Assembly: GCA_016928525.1 (NCBI GenBank)
Contig: JAFGKO010000035.1
Span: 1-5,431 of the forward strand
DNA length: 5,431 nucleotides
Reading direction: 5' to 3'
Origin: Anaerolineales bacterium
GTDB taxonomy: Bacteria > Chloroflexota > Anaerolineae > Anaerolineales > Villigracilaceae
Positions 1 to 4,481 of this stretch are shown here, piece by piece. The translations under genes were made by a program, and so were the position numbers. Below the pieces are notes generated by a model that was given only the letters and a program-made list of their open reading frames with translations, had not been told where the DNA came from and did no database searches. Numbering within the stretch: the first letter of the stretch is position 1; each line of letters opens with the position of its first letter.

Positions 1-429
1 CTCGGCGCAGTATGCCAGCCGCTCGCCATCAGGAGACCAGCCGTGTAAGTAGCTGGGTCCTTTTTCGGTGACCAGGGTTGGGGCGCCGCCCGCCAGCGGC
101 AGGGTGTAGATGCGCGAGATGGCGTCTTCATAGGTAGCGTGGCTGATGGCAAGTCGGGTGTTGTCGGGCGACAAGACATGATCGTTGTTGCAATCGATGG
201 CAAATCCAGTATCCATTTTCTTGATCTCGCCGGTCTTCAGTTCATAGGTGAACATCCGCCCCTGGCTGTTGTAGATCAAAGATTTGCCGTCCTGCTTCCA
301 GTTGGGCGCTTCGATGACGTAGTCGAATTCTTTGAGTACGGTTCTCTCGCCCGTGAGCACATCTACGGTTTCGAGAATGCTGTAGGTATCACGCTCAGCG
401 AGCCACTTGCGGAGGGCTTCAATATCCAT
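1..429 (-). CDS. TolB/PD40-type beta-propeller protein, N-terminal part (runs off the left edge)
   Basis: The minus strand is open from an ATG at 429 to the window edge, giving 143 residues without a stop. The Shine-Dalgarno AGGAG at 439-435 lies 5 bases before the ATG. The translation has repeated beta-propeller blades of the WD40-like PD40/TolB kind: a blade around residues 43-67 (NWKQDGKSLIYNSQGRM), one at 84-98 (HVLSPDNTRLAIS) and one at 128-141 (LHGWSPDGERLAY). There is no signal peptide, so it is probably cytoplasmic, unlike periplasmic TolB. Proteins of this kind are often annotated as TolB family or Tol biopolymer transporter, but their real role is mostly unknown. It is the fourth gene of the leftward operon, 36 bp after the broken aldo/keto reductase. 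The fold is well supported; the function is not known. Confidence 0.85.
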   Translation of the reverse strand, partial: MDIEALRKWLAERDTYSILETVDVLTGERTVLKEFDYVIEAPNWKQDGKSLIYNSQGRMFTYELKTGEIKKMDTGFAIDCNNDHVLSPDNTRLAISHATYEDAISRIYTLPLAGGAPTLVTEKGPSYLHGWSPDGERLAYCAE

Positions 430-465
430 GTAATCTCCTTCCTTCAACTTGTCCTTTGGTAGAGG

Positions 466-785
466 TTATCTTCTGGCGCTCAATCGCTGCCCGCCATAGG
501 GAATTAATCCCACCACAGGATGGGGCGCGTAGGGCTCTTCCAGATAGGCTATTTCTTCGGGGGTTAATTTTACCGCCAAAGCCTCGACCGCGCTCTCGAG
601 ATGCGAGATTTTGGTCGCCCCGATCACCGGCGCTACGACCGGCGCTTTATGCCATAGCCAGGCCAGGGAGATATGGGCGCGCGGAACGCCGTGTTTTTGG
701 GCGACTTCGCCGCGCCGAAGCTCATGCAGCCCAGGCAAATCGGGGATACATCCAGGCCAGTATTTCCAAGTTTTACGTAATTCAT
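466..785 (-). pseudogene. Aldo/keto reductase with a large internal deletion and frame change
   Basis: Both ends of an aldo/keto reductase are present but the middle is missing. From the ATG at 785 the first 24 codons read MNYVKLGNTGLDVSPICLGC then MSFG, the standard beginning of an NADPH-dependent aldo/keto reductase of the potassium-channel-beta/AAD type. The sequence then jumps within about five bases (709-713) to the C-terminal part, beginning EVAQKHGVPRAHISLAWLW and containing VIGATKISHLESAVEAL and LTPEEIAYLEEPY. The two parts lie in different frames. Read from the ATG, translation stops at TAG 635-633 after 50 residues; the C-terminal frame ends at TAA 468-466. Compared with the usual length of about 320 residues, roughly 200-230 residues are lost, including the catalytic Asp/Tyr/Lys/His region. 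A good Shine-Dalgarno (AGGAG, 797-793) follows directly on the stop of the oxidoreductase gene, so it was the third gene of the operon. The product should be inactive. An assembly error cannot be excluded. Confidence 0.9.
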
Positions 786-799
786 TTTTCGGCTCCTTT

Positions 800-1684
800 T
801 TAGAGTTCTGTCACTTCAGGGATGATCTCTTTGGCAAAGGTTTCGAGCGGGGTAATTTGGTAAACATCCGGCATATTGAAGATCGCATGGGTGAAGCCCA
901 TCTCAGAGAGGCGCCTGATACGACCGAGGACGCTATCCACCGTATCCTCTCCGGAAAGATGTACGGTGCTGAGGGAGGTTTTCTCGACGCTGTTGTAATT
1001 GCGCCCCAGAGTCTCACAATGTGCTTTGAGGGTGTCGAGCGCTTTTTGCATATTTTCTTCACCGACCCAATCGCCGATATTGCAGGCATCGCCATATTGC
1101 GCCACCATGCGCAAGGTCTTTTTGGGGCCAGTACCGCCAATCATGATGCGCGGGTGCGGCTTGGAGAGCGGGCGGGGATTATTGGTGATCGCCGGAGCAG
1201 AAAAATGCTGCCCCTCGAAGGAGGTCTCGTCGCTGTCCCACAGCGCCTTCGCCAGTTTTAGATTGTCCTCCAGTTGTTCAAAGCGCTCCGCCGTAGATGG
1301 GTAGGGGATGCCAAAGCCTATCGCTTCGTCTTCATACCAGGCCGCGCCAATGCCAAGATACGCCCGACCCCCAGAGAGAATATCGAGGCTGTTGACCATC
1401 TTCATCAGCACGGCGGGATGGCGATAGATCACGCCGGTGACCAGGACGCCGAGATAGGCTTTTTCGGTGAGTCCGGCAAAATAGCCCAGCGTGGTATAGG
1501 CTTCCAGCATCGGGTCCGTATAGGCTTCGCCGAACAGCCCCTTGATTTGATAGTAGTGATCCATCACCCACAGGCTGTAAAAGCCGCCTTCTTCTGCGCT
1601 GGCGACGATCTCCTTGAGTTTGGGGCGGATGGCAGCCGCGCCACCCGGATACTTGAACGAGGGAATTTGTAATCCAATGTTCAT
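800..1684 (-). CDS. LLM-class (luciferase-like, probably F420-dependent) oxidoreductase
   Basis: A full-length 294-residue protein of the luciferase-like monooxygenase superfamily, which forms TIM-barrel enzymes using FMN or coenzyme F420. The opening MNIGLQIPSFKYPGG with EEGGFYSLWVMDHYYQ (31-46) is the usual first strand and helix. RHPAVLMKMVNSLDILSGGR (88-107) followed by AYLGIGAAWYEDE (108-120) is the family signature. PRIMIGGTGPKKTLRMVAQYGD (178-199) matches the C-terminal cofactor phosphate region. The length is normal for the F420-type subgroup. The substrate cannot be read from sequence. The start is supported by AAAAGGAG (1699-1692), 7 bases before the ATG. It lies 21 bp after the MerR gene and 14 bp before the broken aldo/keto reductase, so it is probably controlled by the MerR protein. 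Whether the cofactor is F420 or FMN is inference; the superfamily is secure. Confidence 0.93.
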   Translation of the reverse strand: MNIGLQIPSFKYPGGAAAIRPKLKEIVASAEEGGFYSLWVMDHYYQIKGLFGEAYTDPMLEAYTTLGYFAGLTEKAYLGVLVTGVIYRHPAVLMKMVNSLDILSGGRAYLGIGAAWYEDEAIGFGIPYPSTAERFEQLEDNLKLAKALWDSDETSFEGQHFSAPAITNNPRPLSKPHPRIMIGGTGPKKTLRMVAQYGDACNIGDWVGEENMQKALDTLKAHCETLGRNYNSVEKTSLSTVHLSGEDTVDSVLGRIRRLSEMGFTHAIFNMPDVYQITPLETFAKEIIPEVTEL

Positions 1685-1705
1685 GATTGTTCTCCTTTTG
1701 ACCGT

Positions 1706-2092
1706 TCAATCTTCCAATACGACCATGGCGTTCTCCGCTTTCAGAACAGAGCTTTCATAGTAACTGATCTTGTAATTTAACAAATCCAGCGTTTTTTGCA
1801 GTTCCTCCATCCTGGCTAAAATTTTGGCTCGTTGCTCAACCAAAATGGCCTTGCGGGCTTCCATGGTATCATCACCCTGCTGAACCAGCCTGTAATACTT
1901 GATCAACACTTCGACCGGAAGTCCAGCGGTCCGCATGCACTTGATGAACTTGACTCGCCTGATATCCAGGTCGCTGTAATCACGGATCCCGCCTTTATTT
2001 CGGTTGACCGGTGGGAGCAGGCCAATCCGTTCGTAGTAGCGCAGGGTATCCGCAGAAACCTCACACTTTTCACTGATTTCAGATATTTTCAT
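1706..2092 (-). CDS. MerR-family transcriptional regulator, AdhR-like
   Basis: A complete 128-residue MerR regulator. Residues 1-30 form the winged helix-turn-helix (ISEISEKCEVSADTLRYYER then IGLLPP), followed by the wing (GGIRDYSDLDIRRVKFI, 34-50) and a long helix (about 75-115, with RAKILARMEELQKTLDLLNY) that forms the antiparallel dimer coiled coil. The C-terminus is short and lacks the paired cysteines of metal sensors. Cys52, in the segment FIKCMRTAGLPVE, falls at the position of the conserved cysteine that Bacillus subtilis AdhR uses to sense aldehydes and other electrophiles. A carbonyl or thiol-reactive signal is therefore more likely than a metal, but this is inference. Cys10 is a second cysteine. 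The gene heads the operon and sits just behind a promoter carrying its probable own operator, so it should autoregulate and control the oxidoreductase. The start is supported by GGAGG at 2104-2100. Confidence 0.95.
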   Translation of the reverse strand: MKISEISEKCEVSADTLRYYERIGLLPPVNRNKGGIRDYSDLDIRRVKFIKCMRTAGLPVEVLIKYYRLVQQGDDTMEARKAILVEQRAKILARMEELQKTLDLLNYKISYYESSVLKAENAMVVLED

Positions 2093-2110
2093 GATGGCGC
2101 CTCCGTGGAT

Positions 2111-2141
2111 AGTATAACACTTGGAGTTAACTCCAAGTCAA
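2111..2141 (-). promoter_or_regulatory. MerR-type promoter with a 19-bp spacer
   Basis: Read on the minus strand, a -35 box TTGACT (2141-2136) and a -10 box TATACT (2116-2111) are separated by 19 bases. This is the overlong spacing typical of promoters that MerR proteins activate by untwisting DNA. The spacer is filled by a perfect palindrome. The predicted start of transcription is near 2104, about 12 bases before the MerR ATG, which leaves an unusually short leader with the Shine-Dalgarno (2104-2100) practically at its 5' end. It should drive the whole leftward operon. Confidence 0.88.
2119..2138. promoter_or_regulatory. Perfect 20-bp palindromic operator for the MerR regulator
   Basis: ACTTGGAGTTAACTCCAAGT is a perfect 10+10 palindrome centred between the -35 and -10 boxes of the MerR promoter. 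Such placement and symmetry are characteristic of MerR-family operators. No other copy of this sequence is seen in the window, so the regulator appears dedicated to this operon at least locally. Binding by the adjacent MerR protein is inferred from position. Confidence 0.88.
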
Positions 2142-2169
2142 GGGGCTTTGAAAAACTCACGCCTCCTGC

Positions 2170-2203
2170 CTCCCGAGCTTGCTCGGGGCTTCGCATAGGA
2201 CGC
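2170..2203. repeat. Dispersed hairpin repeat, copy 1
   Basis: A 34-base unit that matches 4345-4378 at 30 of 34 positions in the same orientation. It contains a hairpin with stem CCCGAG/CTCGGG (2172-2177 and 2182-2187) and a CTTG tetraloop, followed by GGCTTCGCATAGGACGC. There is no T-run after the stem, so it is not a standard intrinsic terminator. Occurrence twice within 2.2 kb, both times between genes, indicates a dispersed intergenic repeat family. Confidence 0.8.
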
Positions 2204-2255
2204 GGATGAACGCCGATCGGATGGATGGACGCGGATCTTTTGGGGTCCGTGTGGC

Positions 2256-2340
2256 TGAGCGTAGTCGAAGCCCGGAAGCGCCCTTAGACGATGCTCAGGG
2301 ACACGCTCGCCGGGTCATTGAGCGTAGTCGAAATGCCCGG
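2256..2340. repeat. Two direct copies of the TGAGCGTAGTCGAA repeat
   Basis: TGAGCGTAGTCGAA occurs at 2256-2269 and again at 2319-2332, each followed within two bases by GCCCGG. An inverted copy, TTCGACTACGC, lies at 2360-2370, so the second copy and the inverted copy can pair over 11 bp with a 27-base loop. Words of this kind (CTTCGACTACGCTCAG) are familiar as highly repeated intergenic motifs in several bacterial phyla. That familiarity is from general knowledge and was not checked here. Confidence 0.75.
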
Positions 2341-2359
2341 CGGAGGCTTCGACAGCCCC

Positions 2360-2370
2360 TTCGACTACGC
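2360..2370. repeat. Inverted copy of the GCGTAGTCGAA repeat
   Basis: TTCGACTACGC is the exact reverse complement of 2322-2332. Together they could form an 11-bp stem. It lies about 30 bases upstream of where recognisable beta-propeller coding sequence begins, so the repeat cluster may mark the breakpoint that removed the 5' end of that gene. Confidence 0.7.
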
Positions 2371-2402
2371 GACACTTCCCACCCGCCCCAATATCATCGC
2401 GA

Positions 2403-2801
2403 GACGCGGGTGATCTTCCCGCTAGGCAGGTAAGCCAGCTCACCCATCTATCCGCCTATTATTCAAAAATATTATATATCGAGGGGTATAGCTGGTCGCC
2501 GGATGAGAAACAGATTGCCATGATCTTGGGGGTTGGGTGGGGAGATTATATTGAAAAGTATCATCTTGCGATGTTGAATATGGAGACTCTGGAGGTCAGG
2601 AACTTTTGCATCCCTTACGATTGGTGGTCTGGTACCTTGCTAGCTTGGGCGCCGAATAGCCAACAACTGATCCTCGAAGTTGGCATAGGACAAGAAACGG
2701 ATTACTTTAGTGGTGTGATCCTCGTTGATACACTGGGTGGATGGGCAGCCAAAATTGCAGAGGAGATGAAACCGGTCGGTTGGATGAAGCCACCACCTTA
2801 A
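2403..2801 (+). pseudogene. 5'-truncated PD40/TolB-like beta-propeller gene, C-terminal remnant
   Basis: One frame reads as beta-propeller protein from about 2403 to TAA 2799-2801. It contains QVSQLTHLSAYYSKILYIEG then YSWSPDEKQIAM, a clear PD40-type blade, followed by LAMLNMETLEV and a second blade LLAWAPNSQQLILEVG. The recognisable homology begins well upstream of the first in-frame ATG (2520). Between the upstream in-frame stop (TAG 2325-2327) and that ATG there is no ATG, GTG or TTG start. Starting at 2520 would cut through the first blade and lacks a clear Shine-Dalgarno. The simplest reading is the last two blades of a larger gene whose 5' part was replaced by the repeats at 2170-2370. 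It resembles the protein at 1-429 only in fold and lies on the opposite strand. Confidence 0.65.
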
Positions 2802-2868
2802 TGGAGGAATCATCTACCGGCTAGAGAAACTTGCGCCATGAAATCCCCGTCACGCCCTCACCACCCTA

Positions 2869-2901
2869 CCCTCCTCTCCCGCGAAAAACGGGAGAGGAGG
2901 G
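2869..2901. repeat. Perfect 13-bp hairpin upstream of the DUF559 gene
   Basis: CCCTCCTCTCCCG (2869-2881) and CGGGAGAGGAGGG (2889-2901) are exact reverse complements around the loop CGAAAAA. The hairpin lies 33 bases before the proposed DUF559 start, so it precedes the gene rather than terminating it. It is followed by mixed GCGCGC sequence, not a T-run. It mirrors the hairpin at 3302-3327, with the shared core TCTCCCG/CGGGAGA. Confidence 0.88.
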
Positions 2902-2922
2902 CGCGCTTCTTTACAGTGGGTG

Positions 2923-2928
2923 TACAAT
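2923..2928 (+). promoter_or_regulatory. -10 box placing the transcript start at the DUF559 ATG
   Basis: TACAAT ends 6 bases before the ATG at 2935. Counting the last base of the box as -7 puts +1 exactly on the A of the start codon, the arrangement of a leaderless mRNA. No Shine-Dalgarno is visible before the ATG, which agrees with this. No convincing -35 box is seen at the usual distance. Confidence 0.5.
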
Positions 2929-2934
2929 ATCGAT

Positions 2935-3354
2935 ATGTCTACCCTCCATCCACCGCAGGAAAAATGGGATCGAGTCAGAAAGCGGGCCAAAGAACTGCGC
3001 AAGACGCCAACGCCTGCAGAGCAAATCCTGTGGCAAGCACTTCGTAACCGAAGATTATGCGGACTGAAAATCAGGAGGCAGGTTCCATTGGGTCCCTTCA
3101 TCGCTGATTTCTATTGTGCTCAACATCGCCTGGTTGTGGAATTAGATGGTGGTGTGCACTGCAGACGAATAGAAGCAGATGCCCAACGTACTATGCAGTT
3201 GGAGAGGTATGGATATCAGGTGTTACGGGTGCAGAATGAAGAGGTAGAAACCGATTTGGCAGGTGTGCTTGAGAAAATATCCGTTCTCTGTGGGGCTGAG
3301 GCCCTTCTCCCGGGGTCGGGAGAAGGGAGGGCGGACGGATGTCCGCCGGGATGA
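2935..3354 (+). CDS. DUF559 (very-short-patch-repair-like) endonuclease-domain protein
   Basis: A 139-residue protein with the DUF559 domain, a small PD-(D/E)XK nuclease fold related to Vsr and restriction endonucleases. It has TPAEQILWQALRNRRLCGLK (25-44), then the charged strand IRRQVPLGPFIADFYC (46-61) with Asp58, then VVELDGGVH (67-75) with Glu69, Asp71 and His75, and the closing RYGYQVLRVQNEEV (91-104). The candidate acidic metal ligands are therefore kept. The ATG at 2935 is preferred over the upstream GTG 2920, because the family usually begins shortly before the PxxEK/RxxAKELRK stretch. About the last 17 residues (from 123) are encoded by the downstream palindromes, and the TGA lies inside the terminal inverted repeat, so this tail is read-through of repeat DNA rather than conserved protein. 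The biological role of the family is unsettled; DNA nicking or repair is likely. Confidence 0.88.
   Translation: MSTLHPPQEKWDRVRKRAKELRKTPTPAEQILWQALRNRRLCGLKIRRQVPLGPFIADFYCAQHRLVVELDGGVHCRRIEADAQRTMQLERYGYQVLRVQNEEVETDLAGVLEKISVLCGAEALLPGSGEGRADGCPPG
3302..3327. repeat. Perfect 11-bp hairpin at the 3' end of the DUF559 gene
   Basis: CCCTTCTCCCG (3302-3312) pairs exactly with CGGGAGAAGGG (3317-3327) around GGGT. It lies inside the DUF559 reading frame, after the conserved domain. It corresponds to the hairpin at 2869-2901. There is no T-run, so a classical terminator role is doubtful. Confidence 0.85.
3330..3347. repeat. 7-bp hairpin at the right end of the DUF559 unit
   Basis: GGCGGAC (3330-3336) pairs with GTCCGCC (3341-3347) around GGAT. 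It directly follows the 11-bp hairpin, making a tandem pair of stems just inside the right terminal inverted repeat. No equivalent second stem is seen at the left end, so the unit is asymmetric. Confidence 0.7.
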
Positions 3355-3358
3355 GGGC

Positions 3359-3616
3359 GAAGTGCGCAGCGTCTCAATCACCCTGACCGACTACGGCTTC
3401 ACCGGTCAACGCACCGAAGCCAGCCTGGGAGGTGCGGAAGGATTGTATGATTACAATGCCAGATTTTACGACGTTGATTACCCTGAAGGAGAAAAATGTC
3501 CTCATTGTCCATTCTGGACGCATAGAGACCGCTGGACAGGTGAGGCGATTAACTGTGTGGACGACCAGGAAAAAGCGCCCCGCAATAAGCAGCTGAAAAG
3601 GAGCCAAGATGAATAA
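3359..3616 (+). pseudogene. Rhs core fragment joined in frame to a Cys-rich tail of unknown origin
   Basis: The frame reads SVSITLTDYGFTGQRTEASL then GGAEGLYDYNARFYD (about 3371-3472). This is the signature of the C-terminal Rhs/YD-repeat core, normally followed by P-x-x-G-R-F and a variable toxin or tip domain. Here the core begins abruptly at the edge of the DUF559 unit and stops after FYD. It passes in frame into VDYPEGEKCPHCPFWTHRDR and a further 27 residues ending SQDE. That tail has CPHC and a later Cys, suggesting a metal site, but I do not recognise it. There is no upstream Rhs body and no start codon with a ribosome site, so this is a remnant. GGA in place of the direct EASLGLYDY connection adds a small insertion (GGAE). 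The TAA (3614-3616) overlaps the start of the membrane-protein gene. Confidence 0.7.
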
Positions 3617-4262
3617 AGCAACCAGAATAAACGTCGCCGCATTGGGAACGATCTTTGGAATCTCAGGGATGTCCCACGGCTTCTTTGAAACCCTGCAGGG
3701 GAATACGCCCACCCCCGGTTTATTCATCTTCGCGATCGGAGAAGCCCAGAAGATGTGGCCGCATGGAAATGAACCCGCTTTTACGCTCATCCCCAATTTC
3801 TTGCTGACTGGGATTGCTGCCATGATCGTCGGGCTTTCCCTGATCCTATGGTCGCTTGGTTTCGTTCACAAGAAGAACGGGCCAACGGTTTTCATCCTGC
3901 TCTTTATTTTGCTCCTCCTGGTTGGAGGAGGGGTTGCGCAGGTGCTGTTCTTCCCGTTCATCTGGCTTGTCTCAACTCGCATCCATCAGCCGCTGGCCTG
4001 GTGGCGCAAGGTTCTGCCCGCCAGAACCCAGGCGCTGCTGGCGAAAGCCTGGCCCTGGTCCCTGGTGGTTTGCGCGACGCTGCTGGCTTACGCGCTCATC
4101 CTTGCCACGACTGGATTTGTGCCCGCCGTGAGTGATCCAGAGGTCGCTTTATCCGTCATGCTCTTCTGTCTTGGCATATTCACGCTCACGCTGCCGTTGG
4201 CTTTCGTGTCTGGATTTGCCAGGGATATCCTGATGACCTCCAATCAGGGTGGGTTTGCATAA
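3609..4262 (+). CDS. Multi-pass membrane protein of unknown function
   Basis: A 217-residue hydrophobic protein. Predicted membrane spans by inspection are a weak one at 9-25, then 60-86, 93-121, 149-171 and 178-202. Conserved-looking polar points are SHGFFETLQGNTPT (22-35), GEAQKMWPHGNEPAFTLIPN (44-63) and the loop RIHQPLAWWRKVLP (124-137). The pattern SHGFFE...GNTP...AIGE...W...G.E.AFTLIPNF recalls uncharacterised membrane proteins in Firmicutes and Chloroflexi, but no function is known to me. The start is fixed by AAAAGGAG (3596-3603), 5 bases before the ATG. The ATG overlaps the TAA of the preceding Rhs-derived frame, which would permit translational coupling. No transcription partner is evident downstream for over 200 bp. 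Confidence 0.85.
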   Translation: MNKATRINVAALGTIFGISGMSHGFFETLQGNTPTPGLFIFAIGEAQKMWPHGNEPAFTLIPNFLLTGIAAMIVGLSLILWSLGFVHKKNGPTVFILLFILLLLVGGGVAQVLFFPFIWLVSTRIHQPLAWWRKVLPARTQALLAKAWPWSLVVCATLLAYALILATTGFVPAVSDPEVALSVMLFCLGIFTLTLPLAFVSGFARDILMTSNQGGFA

Positions 4263-4344
4263 GAGGCCGCCTGCGCGTAGAACAGTGTGGAAACCACCAT
4301 CCAAATTGGCGCTGCCCGCTCCCTGCCTCGCTCAGATATTCGGA

Positions 4345-4378
4345 CTCCCGACCCTGCTCGGGGCGTAGCATAGGACGC
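4345..4378. repeat. Dispersed hairpin repeat, copy 2
   Basis: This matches 2170-2203 at 30 of 34 positions in the same orientation. The stem is shortened to CCCGA/TCGGG with a CCCTGC loop, and the tail GCATAGGACGC is identical. Substitution inside the stem without a full compensating change suggests that the copies drift, or that only the outer stem matters. Confidence 0.8.
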
Positions 4379-4390
4379 AGTCTGATGTAG

Positions 4391-4408
4391 GGTGGGTTGT
4401 AACCCGCC
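4391..4408. repeat. Short palindrome GGTGGGTT-GT-AACCCGCC
   Basis: An 8-bp stem (one wobble pair) around GT, sitting just upstream of the probable -10 box of the HEAT-repeat gene, in the -35 region. It could be an operator or simply another dispersed repeat; similar GGGTTGTAACCC words are common between genes in several phyla. The sequence alone does not decide. Confidence 0.55.
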
Positions 4409-4414
4409 AGATTG

Positions 4415-4420
4415 TATAAT
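4415..4420 (+). promoter_or_regulatory. Probable -10 box (TATAAT) of the HEAT-repeat gene
   Basis: TATAAT is a perfect consensus and lies in a short A+T-rich stretch between GC-rich repeat and coding sequence. A start near 4427 would give a leader of about 55 bases. No good -35 box is present at 16-18 bases; the palindrome at 4391-4408 occupies that place. Confidence 0.45.
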
Positions 4421-4481
4421 AATAAATGCGCCTGCAAGAACGCGTATATCGCCTGGCAATCCGCCTCACCGAGGAGAAATG

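Larger units (their letters stand above)
2142..2402. other. Intergenic repeat-rich stretch without a supported gene
   Basis: No convincing gene is seen between the MerR promoter and the beta-propeller remnant. The stretch is built from short GC-rich repeats: a hairpin unit near 2170-2203, two copies of GGACGCGGAT (2198-2207 and 2227-2236), and two direct copies plus one inverted copy of a GCGTAGTCGAA word. It looks like an accumulation of dispersed intergenic repeats rather than decayed coding sequence. Confidence 0.6.
2853..3359. mobile_element. Palindrome-bounded DUF559 unit, candidate non-autonomous mobile cassette
   Basis: A 507-bp unit with 8-bp terminal inverted repeats, CGCCCTCA (2853-2860) and TGAGGGCG (3352-3359). 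Just inside each end is a strong hairpin, and the only gene inside is a DUF559 nuclease-like gene. The right boundary coincides with the point where Rhs coding sequence begins abruptly. No transposase is present and no target-site duplication could be made out. Mobility is inference from structure. The alternative is a DUF559 gene that has collected dispersed palindromic repeats on both sides. Confidence 0.5.
4263..4414. other. Intergenic stretch with repeat copies, no gene
   Basis: No supported gene lies between the membrane protein and the HEAT-repeat protein. The open frames here on the minus strand are low-complexity shadows. The stretch holds the second dispersed hairpin repeat (4345-4378), a short palindrome (4391-4408), and then the A+T-rich promoter of the next gene. 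No T-run terminator is visible after the membrane-protein stop. Confidence 0.6.

Noticed and set aside
139..462. 107-codon open frame on the plus strand
   Set aside because: It is the antisense shadow of the beta-propeller gene on the minus strand, which has clear PD40 blades and a Shine-Dalgarno.
611..1672. Several plus-strand open frames of 100-216 codons
   Set aside because: They lie opposite the LLM oxidoreductase and the aldo/keto reductase remnant, have no ribosome sites and no recognisable protein motifs.
2172..2187. CCCGAG-CTTG-CTCGGG hairpin as a transcription terminator
   Set aside because: No T-run follows on either strand, and a related copy lies elsewhere between genes, so it is better explained as a dispersed repeat.
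1832..2209. Plus-strand open frame opposite merR
   Set aside because: It is antisense to a clear MerR protein and runs through the MerR operator and a dispersed repeat.
2179..2433. 84-codon plus-strand frame rich in Arg and Ser
   Set aside because: It is composed almost entirely of GC-rich intergenic repeats read as protein.
2869..3359. CRISPR-like or tandem repeat array
   Set aside because: The palindromes are not evenly spaced, are not direct repeats with unique spacers, and surround a coding gene.
3496..3525. GGAG followed by ATG suggesting a new start inside the Rhs-tail region
   Set aside because: Despite a good ribosome site the frame stops after nine codons, so no gene can be supported.
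3848..4135. Alternative plus-strand frames within the membrane-protein gene
   Set aside because: They are frame-shifted shadows of the membrane protein, with no start signals.
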